The notes beneath the pieces were generated by a model that saw nothing but the letters and a program-made list of their open reading frames with translations, was not told the DNA's origin and made no database searches. The translations under genes were made by a program, and so were the position numbers. From assembly GCA_030430565.1 (NCBI GenBank), contig JAUIKS010000003.1:62001-126000 (forward strand): a DNA stretch of 64,000 nucleotides. Direction: 5' to 3'. This DNA comes from Polyangia bacterium (lineage in GTDB: Bacteria > Myxococcota_A > Polyangia > Nannocystales > Nannocystaceae). Shown here piece by piece: positions 1 through 8,799 of this stretch. Numbering within the stretch: position 1 is the first letter of the stretch; the number at the start of each line of letters is the position of its first letter.

Positions 1-520
1 GGGTGAAAATCCCGCCCGGCCAAGGCAGACCCGCCAGCCGGAAGCGAGTCTTGCGCGCGCGTGGGAGACCACGAGCGTGAAGCGTAGACAGCGAGTGCGT
101 GAGCCGCGTGATGGAACCCCGAAATGAAACCAGGTCGCGGAGGCCGACGCCGTGAGGACGGCGGAAGGCACCATCTTTGCGCGGGAGAGGGTCGCAGCGC
201 GAAGGCTCCGCCGGGGTCTGAGAGCGGGGCGCGCGTACAGAGGTCCCCCAGGAACTTGGGAGGTCCGTGCAGCTCCTCGAAGAGAGCGGGGCGGGCAACC
301 CGGAGAGTAAGCCCAGGCTCTGCGTCGTCGCGCATCACGACGTAGGAGAACGAAGAGAGGTGCGCAGCGAGGTACCGCGGAACGAAGGAGACGAAGTGAA
401 GCGGGACGGAGGCACGGAAGTCGGAGCTGCGAATAGGAGCTGTGAGCGTGGGGAACCGACCCCTTAGGGACCCACGGGAGCAAAGGAGCAGCCAGAGACA
501 CGGAACTGTCGGAGGGAACG

Positions 521-1861
521 ATGAAGGAGACGAAGGGCTCTGAAGGCATCTCAACGAGACTGCGACGGATAGCGAAGATGGCGAGGGAGCACCCGGGGTG
601 GGTGCTGACGACGCTGGCTCATCACATCGACATGGACCTCCTACGGGAGGCGTACCGAAGGACGCGGAAAGACGGAGCGACGGGAGTCGACGGACAGACG
701 GCGAAGTCGTACGGACGAGAACTCGAGAAGAACCTGGCGGACCTGCACGAGCGGCTGAAGTCAGGGAGGTACTACGCGCCGCCGGTGCGGCGGGTGTACA
801 TCCCGAAGGACCGAGGCAAGCAGCGTGCGCTGGGTATCCCGACGTTTGAAGACAAGGTGCTTCAACGGGCGGTGGGGATGGTGCTGGAGGCGGTGTACGA
901 GGAGGACTTCTCGGAGAGTTCGTACGGATTTCGGCCTGGGCGTTCGGCTCACGACGCGCTGTCGAGACTGCGGTCGGAGGTCATGAAGATGCGAGGCGGC
1001 TGGGTGATCGAGGTGGATATAGAGCGGTTCTTCGACACGCTCGATCACAAGCACCTGCGAAGCTTCCTCGACGAACGGGTGAGAGATGGTGTGGTCCGCC
1101 GGATGGTGGACAAATGGCTGAAGGCGGGTGTGCTGGAGCGCGGGGTGATACGGACCCCGAGGTCCGGTACGCCGCAAGGCGGGGTGATCTCGCCGCTGCT
1201 TGCGAACGTGTACCTCCACCACGTGATGGACGTATGGTGGGAGCGCGAGGTCCAGCCGCGACTGCGGGGACGATGCGCGCTGGTGCGCTACGCGGACGAT
1301 ATCGTGCTGGTGTTCAAGCACGAGTCAGACGCGCGGCGCGTGATGGAGGTGCTCCCCAAGCGCTTCGAACGGTACGGGCTACGGCTGCACCCGGAGAAGA
1401 CGAGGCTGGTTCGATTCGAGCGGCCACGGGGAAAGGACGACAAGGGTGGCGGGCCACCAGGCCCAAAGAGCTTCGACTTCCTGGGCTTCTGCCACCATTG
1501 GGGGAAGTCGAGGAAGGGGAACTGGGTGGTGCGGCAACGAACGGCGCGGAAGCGCTTCGCGCGGTCGTGTCGAGCGCTCCACATCTGGTGCCGGAACAAT
1601 CGGCACCTCCCAGTAGCGAAGCAGCATGAGGTGCTGAGTCGCAAGCTCCTGGGCCACTACAGCTACTTCGGGATCACCGGTAACTACGTCGCGCTGCAAC
1701 GACTATGGCGCGCGGCGAATCGATCCTGGAGGAACTGGCTATGGCGCCGATCGTCAAGCGCGCGGAGGTCATGGGCGTGGTTCAACGCGCTCTGGGAGCG
1801 CTTGCCGCTTCCACGCCCGCGCGTGGTGCACAGCATCTACCAACTCTCAGCGAAGCCGTGA
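521..1861 (+). CDS. ltrA: Group II intron reverse transcriptase/maturase
   Basis: The protein has 446 residues. It helps the surrounding intron splice and copies it into DNA during retrohoming. The reverse transcriptase core occupies roughly residues 60-330, with the catalytic YADD box near residues 256-259 and typical motifs upstream ([41 protein letters not shown]). The maturase X domain follows (about 350-430, with [14 protein letters not shown]). No C-terminal HNH endonuclease is visible, so this is an endonuclease-minus type. The start ATG has a GGAGGG ribosome site four bases upstream. The reading frame is intact, so the element may be active. Confidence 0.95.
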   Translation: MKETKGSEGISTRLRRIAKMAREHPGWVLTTLAHHIDMDLLREAYRRTRKDGATGVDGQTAKSYGRELEKNLADLHERLKSGRYYAPPVRRVYIPKDRGKQRALGIPTFEDKVLQRAVGMVLEAVYEEDFSESSYGFRPGRSAHDALSRLRSEVMKMRGGWVIEVDIERFFDTLDHKHLRSFLDERVRDGVVRRMVDKWLKAGVLERGVIRTPRSGTPQGGVISPLLANVYLHHVMDVWWEREVQPRLRGRCALVRYADDIVLVFKHESDARRVMEVLPKRFERYGLRLHPEKTRLVRFERPRGKDDKGGGPPGPKSFDFLGFCHHWGKSRKGNWVVRQRTARKRFARSCRALHIWCRNNRHLPVAKQHEVLSRKLLGHYSYFGITGNYVALQRLWRAANRSWRNWLWRRSSSARRSWAWFNALWERLPLPRPRVVHSIYQLSAKP

Positions 1862-1868
1862 CTCTGAG

Positions 1869-1902
1869 GAGCCGGATGCGGGAATTCTGCACGTCCGGAT
1901 CT
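1869..1902 (+). ncRNA. Group II intron domain V
   Basis: This 34-nt hairpin lies eight bases after the maturase stop codon. It carries the catalytic AGC triad in its lower stem and the two-base bulge on the 3' side, as is standard for bacterial domain V. It fixes the 3' part of the intron. Confidence 0.85.
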
Positions 1903-2060
1903 GTGGGAGCCTCGGGGGAGTAATCCCCCGGGGCCACCCGGCATCCGGCCCCCCGCCCCTCCCTCTCCGCCCCGCTCCGCCCCTGCCCGGACGGTGCTCG
2001 AGTCGATCGCGCGGACTCTGTCCGGGAGCCACGGGAGCGCTCCACTTCGTGGCCTCCCAT

Positions 2061-2505
2061 GCTCTCGGTACGGTATCGGTTCGAACCGACAGGCTCTCGG
2101 GCGGGCGCTCTCGGACCAGCGAGCAGGCTCTCGGGACAGCCAGCAGGCTCTCGGTACGGTATCGGTTCGAACCGGCAGGCTCTCGGGCGGGCGCTCTCGG
2201 ACCAGCGAGCAGGCTCTCGGGACAGCGAGCAGGCTCTCGGTACGGTATCGGTTCGAACCGACAGGCTCTCGGGCGGGCGCTCTCGGACCAGCCAGCAGGC
2301 TCTCGGTACGGTATCGGTTCGAACCGGCAGGCTCTCGGGCGGGCGCTCTCGGACCAGCGAGCAGGCTCTCGGGACAGCCAGCGGGCTCTCGGGGCAGCTC
2401 GCGGGCTCCTGGACAGCCAGCGGGCTCCTGGGACAGCCAGCGGGCCCTTGGGGCAGCTCGCGGGCTCCTGGGACAGCTAGCAGGCTCTCGGGACAGCTCA
2501 AGGGC
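2061..2505. repeat. Tandem repeat array with 12-bp palindrome
   Basis: The array is built from a degenerate unit of about 20 bp (agcaggctctcggGACAGC and variants). Four copies of a longer block begin at 2061, 2147, 2233 and 2299 (spacing 86, 86 and 66 bp). Each block contains the perfect palindrome CGGTTCGAACCG, at 2077, 2163, 2249 and 2315. The base after the palindrome alternates A, G, A, G, which suggests duplication of a two-block unit. From about 2390 only the short units remain. Several frames stay open through the array because of its regularity, but they look like repeat artefacts. It lies between the intron 3' end and the 3' end of the phosphodiesterase gene. Confidence 0.85.
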
Positions 2506-2529
2506 GTCGGCCGGCGAGTGGCCTAACGG

Positions 2530-3366
2530 TCAGGCGGGCGCGGGCGCGGCGTGGCGGCCGAGCACTTTTAGAAGAACCTCGGGGCGGTCGGTCATGATGC
2601 CGTCGACGCCGAGCGCGACGAGGCGGCGCATCTCGTCGGGATCGTTGATGGTCCAGACGTGGACGTGCAGGCCGTAGCGGTGGGCGACGTGGACGAGGCG
2701 CTTGTTCGTGACCGTCAGCGGTCCGTGCTTGACCGGGAGCTGCAGCGCGTGGAAGTCGGGTCCGCGCTCGCCGTAGACGAGGCGATGGGCGCGAGTGCGG
2801 ACGGCGGTCCAGAATTTGAGGATCTCGTCGAAGCCGGGCGAGCTCGGGACGCTGCCGTCGCTGAGCCGGCGGAACTCGATCACGGTGGGCGAGTGGGCCG
2901 AGGCCGCGAGCACGCGCCGGCGATCGTCGCGCTCGCGCAGGAAGTCCCACAGCGTCCAGGCGATCGCGGGGGTGCGGGGCTTCATCTCGAGGTTGAAGCG
3001 GATGTCGGGGCCGAGGTCGAGGGCTTCTTCGAGGGTCGGGATCGTGACGCCCTGGCCGCGGAAGGGGTAGGTCGCGCCGTCGTCCGGGGTGAACCAGTAG
3101 CCGGCGTCGAGCCGCTTGAGCTCGGCGACGGTGCGCGCGGCGATCGGCCCGAAGCCGTCGGTGCAGCGCTCGAGCGTGTCGTCGTGGAAGACGACGAGCT
3201 GGCCGTCGCGGGTCAGGTGAATGTCGGTCTCGATGTGGCGGTAGCCGCGATCGATCGCCTCTCGGAAGGCGCGCAGGGTGTTCTCAGGCCAGCGCTTGGC
3301 GCCGCCGCGGTGGGCGAAGGCGAGCGGCTGGTCTCCTTCAAAGTAGGGGTGCTCGTCGGCTCGCAT
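2530..3366 (-). CDS. Glycerophosphodiester phosphodiesterase
   Basis: The 278-residue protein should hydrolyse glycerophosphodiesters to glycerol-3-phosphate and an alcohol. The GDPD motifs are clear: HRGG at about 19-22 followed by PENTLRAF, then IETDIHLTRDGQLVVFHDD at about 45-63, holding the metal-binding Glu and Asp and the second catalytic His. The C-terminal barrel strands include VHVWTIND and GVDGIMTDRP. No signal peptide is seen, so it is probably cytoplasmic and closer to UgpQ than to periplasmic GlpQ. It ends just beyond the tandem repeat array. It shares its strand with the upstream tldD/pmbA pair but is separated from it by a fold-back element, so co-transcription is uncertain. 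Confidence 0.92.
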   Translation of the reverse strand: MRADEHPYFEGDQPLAFAHRGGAKRWPENTLRAFREAIDRGYRHIETDIHLTRDGQLVVFHDDTLERCTDGFGPIAARTVAELKRLDAGYWFTPDDGATYPFRGQGVTIPTLEEALDLGPDIRFNLEMKPRTPAIAWTLWDFLRERDDRRRVLAASAHSPTVIEFRRLSDGSVPSSPGFDEILKFWTAVRTRAHRLVYGERGPDFHALQLPVKHGPLTVTNKRLVHVAHRYGLHVHVWTINDPDEMRRLVALGVDGIMTDRPEVLLKVLGRHAAPAPA

Positions 3367-3449
3367 GAGGATGATCGCGCGGAATTCGAAACGCGGAAGG
3401 GGCTGCCCCGCGCGGGCGCAGGGTAGCCCATCCGTGTCACCCTTTGTTG

Positions 3450-3617
3450 CTAGGAGCGTGTCTGAGTAACCGGCGCGGCGTCAGGTGCCGTCAGGAGCGT
3501 CGCGCTCGAGGAACTGAAACGCAGATGTACCGGGCTGTACTTCAAGTTTCAGTGACAAAGAGCCCGGCGCTCCTGGCGGTGCATGACGTCGTGGGGGTTA
3601 CTCAGACACGCTCCTAG
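3450..3617. mobile_element. Fold-back MITE-like element
   Basis: The ends are perfect 22-bp inverted repeats: ctaggagcgtgtctgagtaa plus cc at 3450-3471, and its exact complement at 3596-3617. The similarity continues inward: the left half aligns with the complement of the right half over nearly its whole length, including an internal ACTGAAAC/GTTTCAGT pair. The element could therefore form one long imperfect hairpin. It has no coding capacity. The right end supplies the TAG stop codon (3614-3616, minus strand) of the pmbA gene. Similar sequence occurs at 32166-32182 and 53363-53421. It could act as a terminator as well as being a non-autonomous mobile element. Confidence 0.8.
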
Positions 3618-4945
3618 GAGCCGCTGAACTGGACGTCGCCGAAGGCGAGGGTCGGGGCCTTCATGCTCGAGAAGGGGTGCGGGTCGTTGCCGACCAGCTC
3701 GAGTCGACGCCACAGCTCGGCGAGGTTGCCCGTGACGTTCATCTCGCCGATCGGCGCGCCGAGCTTGCCGTTCTTGATCTCGAAGCCGCGCAGCCCCAGC
3801 GAGAAGTCGCCGGTGGTGCCGTCGCTGTTGCCGCCCAGCCAGGACATCACGTAGATGCCGTTGCCGACGGCCTTGAGGATCTGGTCGCGCGACTTCTTCC
3901 CGAGCGTGACGACGCGGTTGGAGGGCGCGCCGGTGGTCGGCGTCATCCCGGCTTTCTTGCCGTAGTAGGTGTCGACGTAGAAGTTCTTGACGACGCCGTT
4001 CTCGATGATCGGCAGGCGGCGGGCCGAGATGCCCTCGCCGTCGTAGTGCCGCGAGGACAGCCCGCGGGGGATCAGCGGGTCGTCGATCACGGTCAGCTTC
4101 TTGCCGAACAGCTGCTTGCCCTCCTGGCCCTTCCAGAACGAACGGCCCTGCTGGATCGCCGCGGCCGAGGCCGGGCCGATGGTGCGCCACAGCAGCGAGG
4201 AGGCCGCCTGGTGGTCGACGACCATGGTCGTGCGCGTGGTCGGGCCCTTGCGGCTGCCGATGCGGTCGAGCGCGCGCTTGAGAGCCTCTCGGGCGATCTC
4301 CTCGGGGCCGGGGAGCTCGTCGAGGAAGCGGCCGACGGCGTAGTAGGAGCCCTCGGGGCGCTTGTCGGCGTCCTCGCGCACGGTGACCGAGGTGCTGTAG
4401 CCGGCGTAGTCGCCCTCGGCGGTGCCGGCGAAGCCGTTGGAGCTGGCCGAGGCGCTCTCGCTGTGCCCGCTGAACACGCCGCACTCGGCCGAGATCACGC
4501 GGTCGTCGGCGTGGGCGAGCTCGTCCATGGTCTTGCACCACGCCTCACGTTTGTCGCGCCCGAGCTCGGCGATCGCGGGGTCGACCCGCTCGAGCTCGTC
4601 GTCGGGGCGGTTGGCGAACAGCGACGGGTCGGTGATCTCGCGGTGCGGGTCGGGCTGCAGCGCCCGCGTGACGGCGACGGCCTCGCGCACGAAGGACTCG
4701 AGGCGCGCGGGCTCCAGGTCGGTGGTGCCGTGGCTCGAGTAGCGGCCGTCGACGTAGAGCCGCAGGCTGAGGCCGCGCGAGGTGCTGTCCTCGACTTTTT
4801 CGAGGGTGCCGTCGCGGTACGTGAAGGAGACCGAGCGGCTGCGGGCGACGCCCGCCCAGACGTCGTTGGCGCCGGCCCGCTTGGCCATGGCGACCGCGTC
4901 GTGGGCGCTCTTGAGGAGATCGTGCGCGCGCTTGGAGTCAGGCAT
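3614..4945 (-). CDS. pmbA: TldE/PmbA-family protease subunit
   Basis: This 443-residue protein matches the PmbA/TldE half of the TldD/TldE metalloprotease. That complex degrades unfolded peptides and matures some peptide antibiotics. Family signatures include TYRDGTLEKVEDSTSRGLSL near residue 41 and, toward the C-terminus, GDFSLGLRGFEIKNGKL and MNVTGNL. It lacks the HExxxH zinc motif, as expected for TldE. Its start overlaps the end of tldD by 8 bp, so the two are translationally coupled and probably form a heterodimer. There is no signal peptide, unlike its TldD partner. The stop codon lies inside the terminal repeat of the fold-back element. Confidence 0.93.
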   Translation of the reverse strand: MPDSKRAHDLLKSAHDAVAMAKRAGANDVWAGVARSRSVSFTYRDGTLEKVEDSTSRGLSLRLYVDGRYSSHGTTDLEPARLESFVREAVAVTRALQPDPHREITDPSLFANRPDDELERVDPAIAELGRDKREAWCKTMDELAHADDRVISAECGVFSGHSESASASSNGFAGTAEGDYAGYSTSVTVREDADKRPEGSYYAVGRFLDELPGPEEIAREALKRALDRIGSRKGPTTRTTMVVDHQAASSLLWRTIGPASAAAIQQGRSFWKGQEGKQLFGKKLTVIDDPLIPRGLSSRHYDGEGISARRLPIIENGVVKNFYVDTYYGKKAGMTPTTGAPSNRVVTLGKKSRDQILKAVGNGIYVMSWLGGNSDGTTGDFSLGLRGFEIKNGKLGAPIGEMNVTGNLAELWRRLELVGNDPHPFSSMKAPTLAFGDVQFSGS

Positions 4946-6539
4946 TCTCGCCTCCGACCGTGAGCTTGGAGACCAAGGCTGTGGGCATGCCCTGGGAGAC
5001 AGGTACGCTCTGACCGTCCTTGCCGCAGGTCCAGCCGCCGAAGTCGAGCTTGCTGTCGTTGGCCGCCATGGTCACGTTGCGCAGCGCCTCGGGGCCGTTG
5101 CCGATGATGTTGATGTCTTTGATCGGCGCGGTGACCTTGCCGTCCTCGATCAGCCAGCCGTTCTTGATGTAGAAGGTGAAGTCGCCGGCGCCGATCTGGA
5201 CCACGCCGTTGGTGAAGGTCTCGGCGATGATGCCCCGCTTGACCGACTGGATGATCTCATCCTTGGTGTGCGGGCCGTTCTCCATGTAGGTCGAGCGCAT
5301 GCGCGGCATGGGCGTGTGACGGAACGACTCACGCCGACCCGAGCCGGTGCTCGGGACCTTGTAGTGCTTCGCGCTGATGTTGTCGTGCAGGTACGAGGCG
5401 AGCACGCCGTTGTCGACGAGCACGGTGCGCTCGCACTCGGTGCCCTCGTCGTCGATGTTGAGCGCGCCGCGCTCGAACTCCTGGGTGCCGTTGTCGACGA
5501 TGGTGACGAAGTCGGGCGCGACCTTGCGACCGATCATGTCGGAGTAGATGCTGGTGCCCTTGCGGTTGAAGTCCGCTTCCATGCCGTGGCCGATCGCCTC
5601 GTGCAGGAGGATGCCGCTGGCGCCGGCGGCGAGCACCACCGGCATCTCGCCGGCGGGCGGGCGGATCGCGTCGAACAGGATCATGGTGCGGTCGACGGCC
5701 TCGCGCGCGACCTTCTCGAGCTGCGCGTCGGTGAACCAGGCGAGCCCGCGGCGGCCGGCGAGGTTGGCCGAGTTGCTCTGCACGACGTCGCCCTTGCGCG
5801 CGGTCAGCATGACCCACAGCCGCGTCATCGGGCGCAGGTCAGTGTGGATGCGGCCGTCGAGGTCGGCGATCAGCACCAGCTCCTCGCTGTCGACCCAGCT
5901 GACGGTGACTTTTTCGAGGGTCGCCTCGCGGCCGTTGGCGAGCTGGCGGGCGAGCGCGGCGGCGCGCTCGATGATCGGGATCTTGTCGTTGATGCTGACG
6001 TCCGACCAGCTGTTGGGGAGCGCGTAGTAGCTGGCGTGGTCGTGGTAGGCGAACTCGACGGGCGCGATCGCCTTCCCGCCCCGCGCGATGCTGGCCGCGG
6101 TCCGGGCGGCGGCGTACATGGCCTCGGGCGCGAGGTCCTCGGTGAAGGCGTAGCCGGTCTGATCGCCGATGACGCAGCGCAGGCCGACGCCCTGGTCGAC
6201 CGAGGTGGTGGCCCGGCTGATGATGCCGTCCTCCATCGTGACGCTGTTGTCGCGGCTGTGCTGGAAGTACAGGTCAGCCGCGTCGGCGCCGCGCGAGGAC
6301 AGCTCCGAGAGCGCGCGGGAGAGGGTGGACTTGTCGACGTTGAACCAGGTGAGTGCTTGTTGTTCGCTGGGCGGCATCGGGCTCTTCGCTGGAGGAACGG
6401 CGTCGGCCTGTCCGGGGGGCCCGTTCACCGGTGGCGAGGAGCCGCGGGTACGGGCGCAGCCGAGCAGGCCGGGCGTGGTCAGGATCGCCGCGCCAGCGGC
6501 GCTGGAGCGGAGGAACGTGCGGCGAGTGAGTTCATCCAT
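4938..6539 (-). CDS. tldD: TldD-family metalloprotease with Tat lipoprotein signal
   Basis: The 533-residue protein is the catalytic TldD half of a TldD/TldE pair. The zinc motif HEAIGH followed by GMEAD lies at about residues 312-320, and the rest follows the family (GALNIDDEGTE, RHTPMPRMRSTYMENG, IGAGDFTFYIKNG). The N-terminus TRRTFLRSS followed by a short hydrophobic stretch and LLGC (about 5-28) reads as a twin-arginine signal with a lipobox. This would place the enzyme outside the cytoplasm as a lipoprotein. Escherichia coli TldD is cytoplasmic. About 60 residues of linker precede the conserved domain. It is the first gene of the tldD-pmbA pair. Confidence 0.93.
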   Translation of the reverse strand: MDELTRRTFLRSSAAGAAILTTPGLLGCARTRGSSPPVNGPPGQADAVPPAKSPMPPSEQQALTWFNVDKSTLSRALSELSSRGADAADLYFQHSRDNSVTMEDGIISRATTSVDQGVGLRCVIGDQTGYAFTEDLAPEAMYAAARTAASIARGGKAIAPVEFAYHDHASYYALPNSWSDVSINDKIPIIERAAALARQLANGREATLEKVTVSWVDSEELVLIADLDGRIHTDLRPMTRLWVMLTARKGDVVQSNSANLAGRRGLAWFTDAQLEKVAREAVDRTMILFDAIRPPAGEMPVVLAAGASGILLHEAIGHGMEADFNRKGTSIYSDMIGRKVAPDFVTIVDNGTQEFERGALNIDDEGTECERTVLVDNGVLASYLHDNISAKHYKVPSTGSGRRESFRHTPMPRMRSTYMENGPHTKDEIIQSVKRGIIAETFTNGVVQIGAGDFTFYIKNGWLIEDGKVTAPIKDINIIGNGPEALRNVTMAANDSKLDFGGWTCGKDGQSVPVSQGMPTALVSKLTVGGENA

Positions 6540-6716
6540 GGAGTGTCGTTTCGTCCAGGCGGCCCGGCTCAGCTCAAATCAAAGAAGGCGTCGTTAAGGC
6601 GTCGTCGCCCAACTCGAGTTTGGAGCCGATCGGTCGCGGTGGAGTTTCGCGTTCGCTGGCCGGTCCACTCTACGACATCTCACTTCGGGATCTCACGCGC
6701 AGTCACGGCGCGTCGC
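6540..6716. other. Intergenic region without a recognised gene
   Basis: This stretch separates the DNA polymerase stop codon from the tldD start on the same strand. It is slightly less GC-rich than its surroundings and should hold the tldD promoter. I could not fix -35 and -10 boxes. Confidence 0.4.
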
Positions 6717-8660
6717 TCAGTCGTCTTCGCCCCAGCAGCGAGCGACGCGCGCCTCGGCGACGATCGGCACAGAGGGCACCACGCGGGCCATGGCGCGCTC
6801 CATGGTCGCTTGAACCCGCGCGCGGGCGAGCTCGGCGACCTGCTCGGGGACCTCCGCGATGTACTCGTCGTGCACGCACAGGACGCCGCCGCCGCCGAGC
6901 GCGTCGAGCTCCGCGCAGAGCTCGATCATCGCCAGCTTAAACCCCTCCGCGGCGGTCCCCTGCACGGGGATGTTGAGCGCGGCGGTGAAGCTGAAGCGAC
7001 CGGCCGGGAAGCGCTTGTGGCGGCCGAGCGCGGTTCGAACGGTGACGTCCTCAGGGCGCCCGCGCCCGAGCGCGCCGACCCGTCGGTGCCAGGCCGCGAG
7101 CCCGGGGTAGGTGGCGAAGAACGCGTCGCGGGCCCGCTGGGCCATGGAGGGCGTCAGCTCGAGGCCGTAGCTGGCGGCCGCGTAGGCCTGGAAGCGCCGG
7201 GCGCCCATGCCGAACAAGAACCCGAAGTTGACCGCCTTGGCGAGCTTGCGCTCGCGCGAGCTGATCGCCGACTCGGGCTTGCGGGCCAGCGTCGCCGCGG
7301 TCGCGCGGTGGGGGTCTCGGCCGTCGTGAAACACACGCCGGAGCACCGGGCAGCGCGCGACGTGGGCGGCGACGCGCAGCTCGATCTGGGCGTAGTCCGC
7401 GATCACGAACACGCGCCCGGGCGGGGGGCGAAAGCAGGCGCGCAGCCCCGGCGCCGTGTGCTCGCTGGGGACCTGCTGCAGGTTGGGCTGCGAGCAGGCG
7501 AAGCGGCCGCTGTCGGTCGCGATCGGGTCGAGGTGGTAGCGGATCCGGCCGTCGAGATCGACATGGTCCCGCGGCCAGTGGGCGAAGGTCGAGAGCAGTT
7601 TCTCAAGGCGCGCGAGCCGGGCGGTCCGCGCGGCCTCCTCGGGATCGTCCGGCTCAGCCGCCTTAGAAGATGGCCCTGGGGTCAGCTGCTCCGCGCGCTC
7701 CCCGTCGGCCTCGCGCTCGGCGAGCAGGGCCTGGCGCTCGCGGGCCCAGTCCTGGGCCACGCGCTGGAACTGCGCGCCGTCCACCGGCATGCCGGCCGCC
7801 TCCATGCGGATCACCGGCTTGAGCACCTGGCACTCGAGCTCGTAGACGCGCGAGAGCCCCTGCTCGCGCAGGCGCGGCGTCAGCGTGCGCATCAAGGGGA
7901 CGAGCGCGCTCGCGGCCGTGCTCAGGATCACGGGCACGGTCGCGCCGAGCTCGCCCTCGGCGAGGCCGCGGGCGTAGGAGCCGGGCAGCGAGCGCTCGAG
8001 CGAGTCGGCGACCAATGTTGCGAGCGCGCGATCGGAGCGGCGGCCGTCGGCGCCCTCGGCGAGCAGCGTCGCGGCGACGCGGGTGCAGCCGAAGCGCGCG
8101 GGGTCGAGGCCGCGGCGGGCGAGCGCGGTCAGCCCGAGGTGGGCGTTGTGCATCACGACGTAGGGGGGCGTCGGCTCGGCGCCGCTCTCCCGCGCGCCCG
8201 AGAGCAGCTCTTGCAGCGGCGCGAGCTCCTGGATCCGCGCGCTGTCGATCAGATGGACCGGCTCGCCCTTGGCCGCGAGCGCGATCATGGCCAGCGCTGC
8301 GCGCCTGGGATCGCCCTGGAGGCTGCGCGGCCGGCCGGGCTCGGCGGCGAGCAGGACCGCAAGCCCGAGCGCGCGCGGGTATTGGTCTCGCTGCACATAG
8401 GAGTCGATCAGCGAGCGCAGCGCCTCGGGCGTCTCGATGACCCGGTACTCGGGCGTCTCCAGGCGCGGATAGGCGCGCTTGGCTCGCATGCCCAACGACG
8501 GCCTGGGCCGCGCGCCCTCGCGGGGCTGCGCCGCATCGCGTCTGCGCGGGGTCGTGGTCGGTCGTTGGGCCACAGTCGCGTCATGGTAGCCGGTCACCGG
8601 CCCGCCGGAATGAAGCGCGATCCTCGAGTGGATGTTTTTGGGCCGATGGCCGGCGGGCAT
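6717..8660 (-). CDS. Family A DNA polymerase (Pol I-like)
   Basis: Up to 647 residues. The polymerase domain is intact: motif A DYAQIELR at about 421, motif B KAVNFGFLFGMG at about 473, and motif C HDEY at about 595. There is no 5' nuclease domain. The N-terminal part resembles the 3'-5' exonuclease fold but seems to lack its metal ligands: the expected HNxxxD appears as HNAHLGL. The layout looks more like phage or plasmid family A polymerases than housekeeping PolA. The start is uncertain. ATG at 8660 has GGGAGGAG 13 bases upstream. The first 55-60 residues are low-complexity, and ATG at 8489 gives a protein that begins where similarity plausibly starts. Confidence 0.85.
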   Translation of the reverse strand: MPAGHRPKNIHSRIALHSGGPVTGYHDATVAQRPTTTPRRRDAAQPREGARPRPSLGMRAKRAYPRLETPEYRVIETPEALRSLIDSYVQRDQYPRALGLAVLLAAEPGRPRSLQGDPRRAALAMIALAAKGEPVHLIDSARIQELAPLQELLSGARESGAEPTPPYVVMHNAHLGLTALARRGLDPARFGCTRVAATLLAEGADGRRSDRALATLVADSLERSLPGSYARGLAEGELGATVPVILSTAASALVPLMRTLTPRLREQGLSRVYELECQVLKPVIRMEAAGMPVDGAQFQRVAQDWARERQALLAEREADGERAEQLTPGPSSKAAEPDDPEEAARTARLARLEKLLSTFAHWPRDHVDLDGRIRYHLDPIATDSGRFACSQPNLQQVPSEHTAPGLRACFRPPPGRVFVIADYAQIELRVAAHVARCPVLRRVFHDGRDPHRATAATLARKPESAISSRERKLAKAVNFGFLFGMGARRFQAYAAASYGLELTPSMAQRARDAFFATYPGLAAWHRRVGALGRGRPEDVTVRTALGRHKRFPAGRFSFTAALNIPVQGTAAEGFKLAMIELCAELDALGGGGVLCVHDEYIAEVPEQVAELARARVQATMERAMARVVPSVPIVAEARVARCWGEDD

Positions 8661-8799
8661 TGGGCGGCGGCGGCTCCTCCCTAGCTCGCGCGCGGCGCGA
8701 ACGCGCTCAGCTCCAAAACTGTGCCCAAATTGCTGCGAACTGCGTGCGCGAGCGGCTTCGAGACTGTCGAAATTGGCGAGTTTGACTAAACCAGGGGCT

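Larger units (their letters stand above)
1..1944 (+). mobile_element. Group II intron, 5' tip missing
   Basis: About 500 non-coding bases precede the maturase gene. Domain V is readable downstream of it at 1869-1902: a 34-nt hairpin with the catalytic AGC near its 5' side and the usual bulge. A domain VI-like hairpin follows at about 1903-1940, where GUGG pairs with CCAC around a G-run/C-run stem. The 3' end probably lies between 1937 and 1944. The window opens with a short hairpin typical of domain I shortly after the GUGYG start, so perhaps 10-20 bases are missing on the left. The intron is a self-splicing retroelement. The host gene or insertion site on the left is not visible. The subclass was not determined. 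Confidence 0.85.

Noticed and set aside
2077-2326. tRNA T-arm-like GGTTCGAACC sequences as tRNA genes
   Set aside because: No acceptor stem, D-arm or anticodon arm fits around any of the four palindromes.
2061-2505. CRISPR array
   Set aside because: Units are contiguous and related throughout; there are no unique spacers of regular length and no cas genes nearby.
2059-2677. Open frames through the tandem repeats
   Set aside because: They owe their length to repeat periodicity in all frames, have no ribosome site, and encode only repeated Arg/Ser/Gly-rich words.
4782-8684. A 1300-residue open frame on the plus strand
   Set aside because: It runs antisense to tldD and the DNA polymerase gene, is rich in Arg, Gly and Ala, and has no domain pattern. 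Long antisense frames are common in GC-rich DNA.
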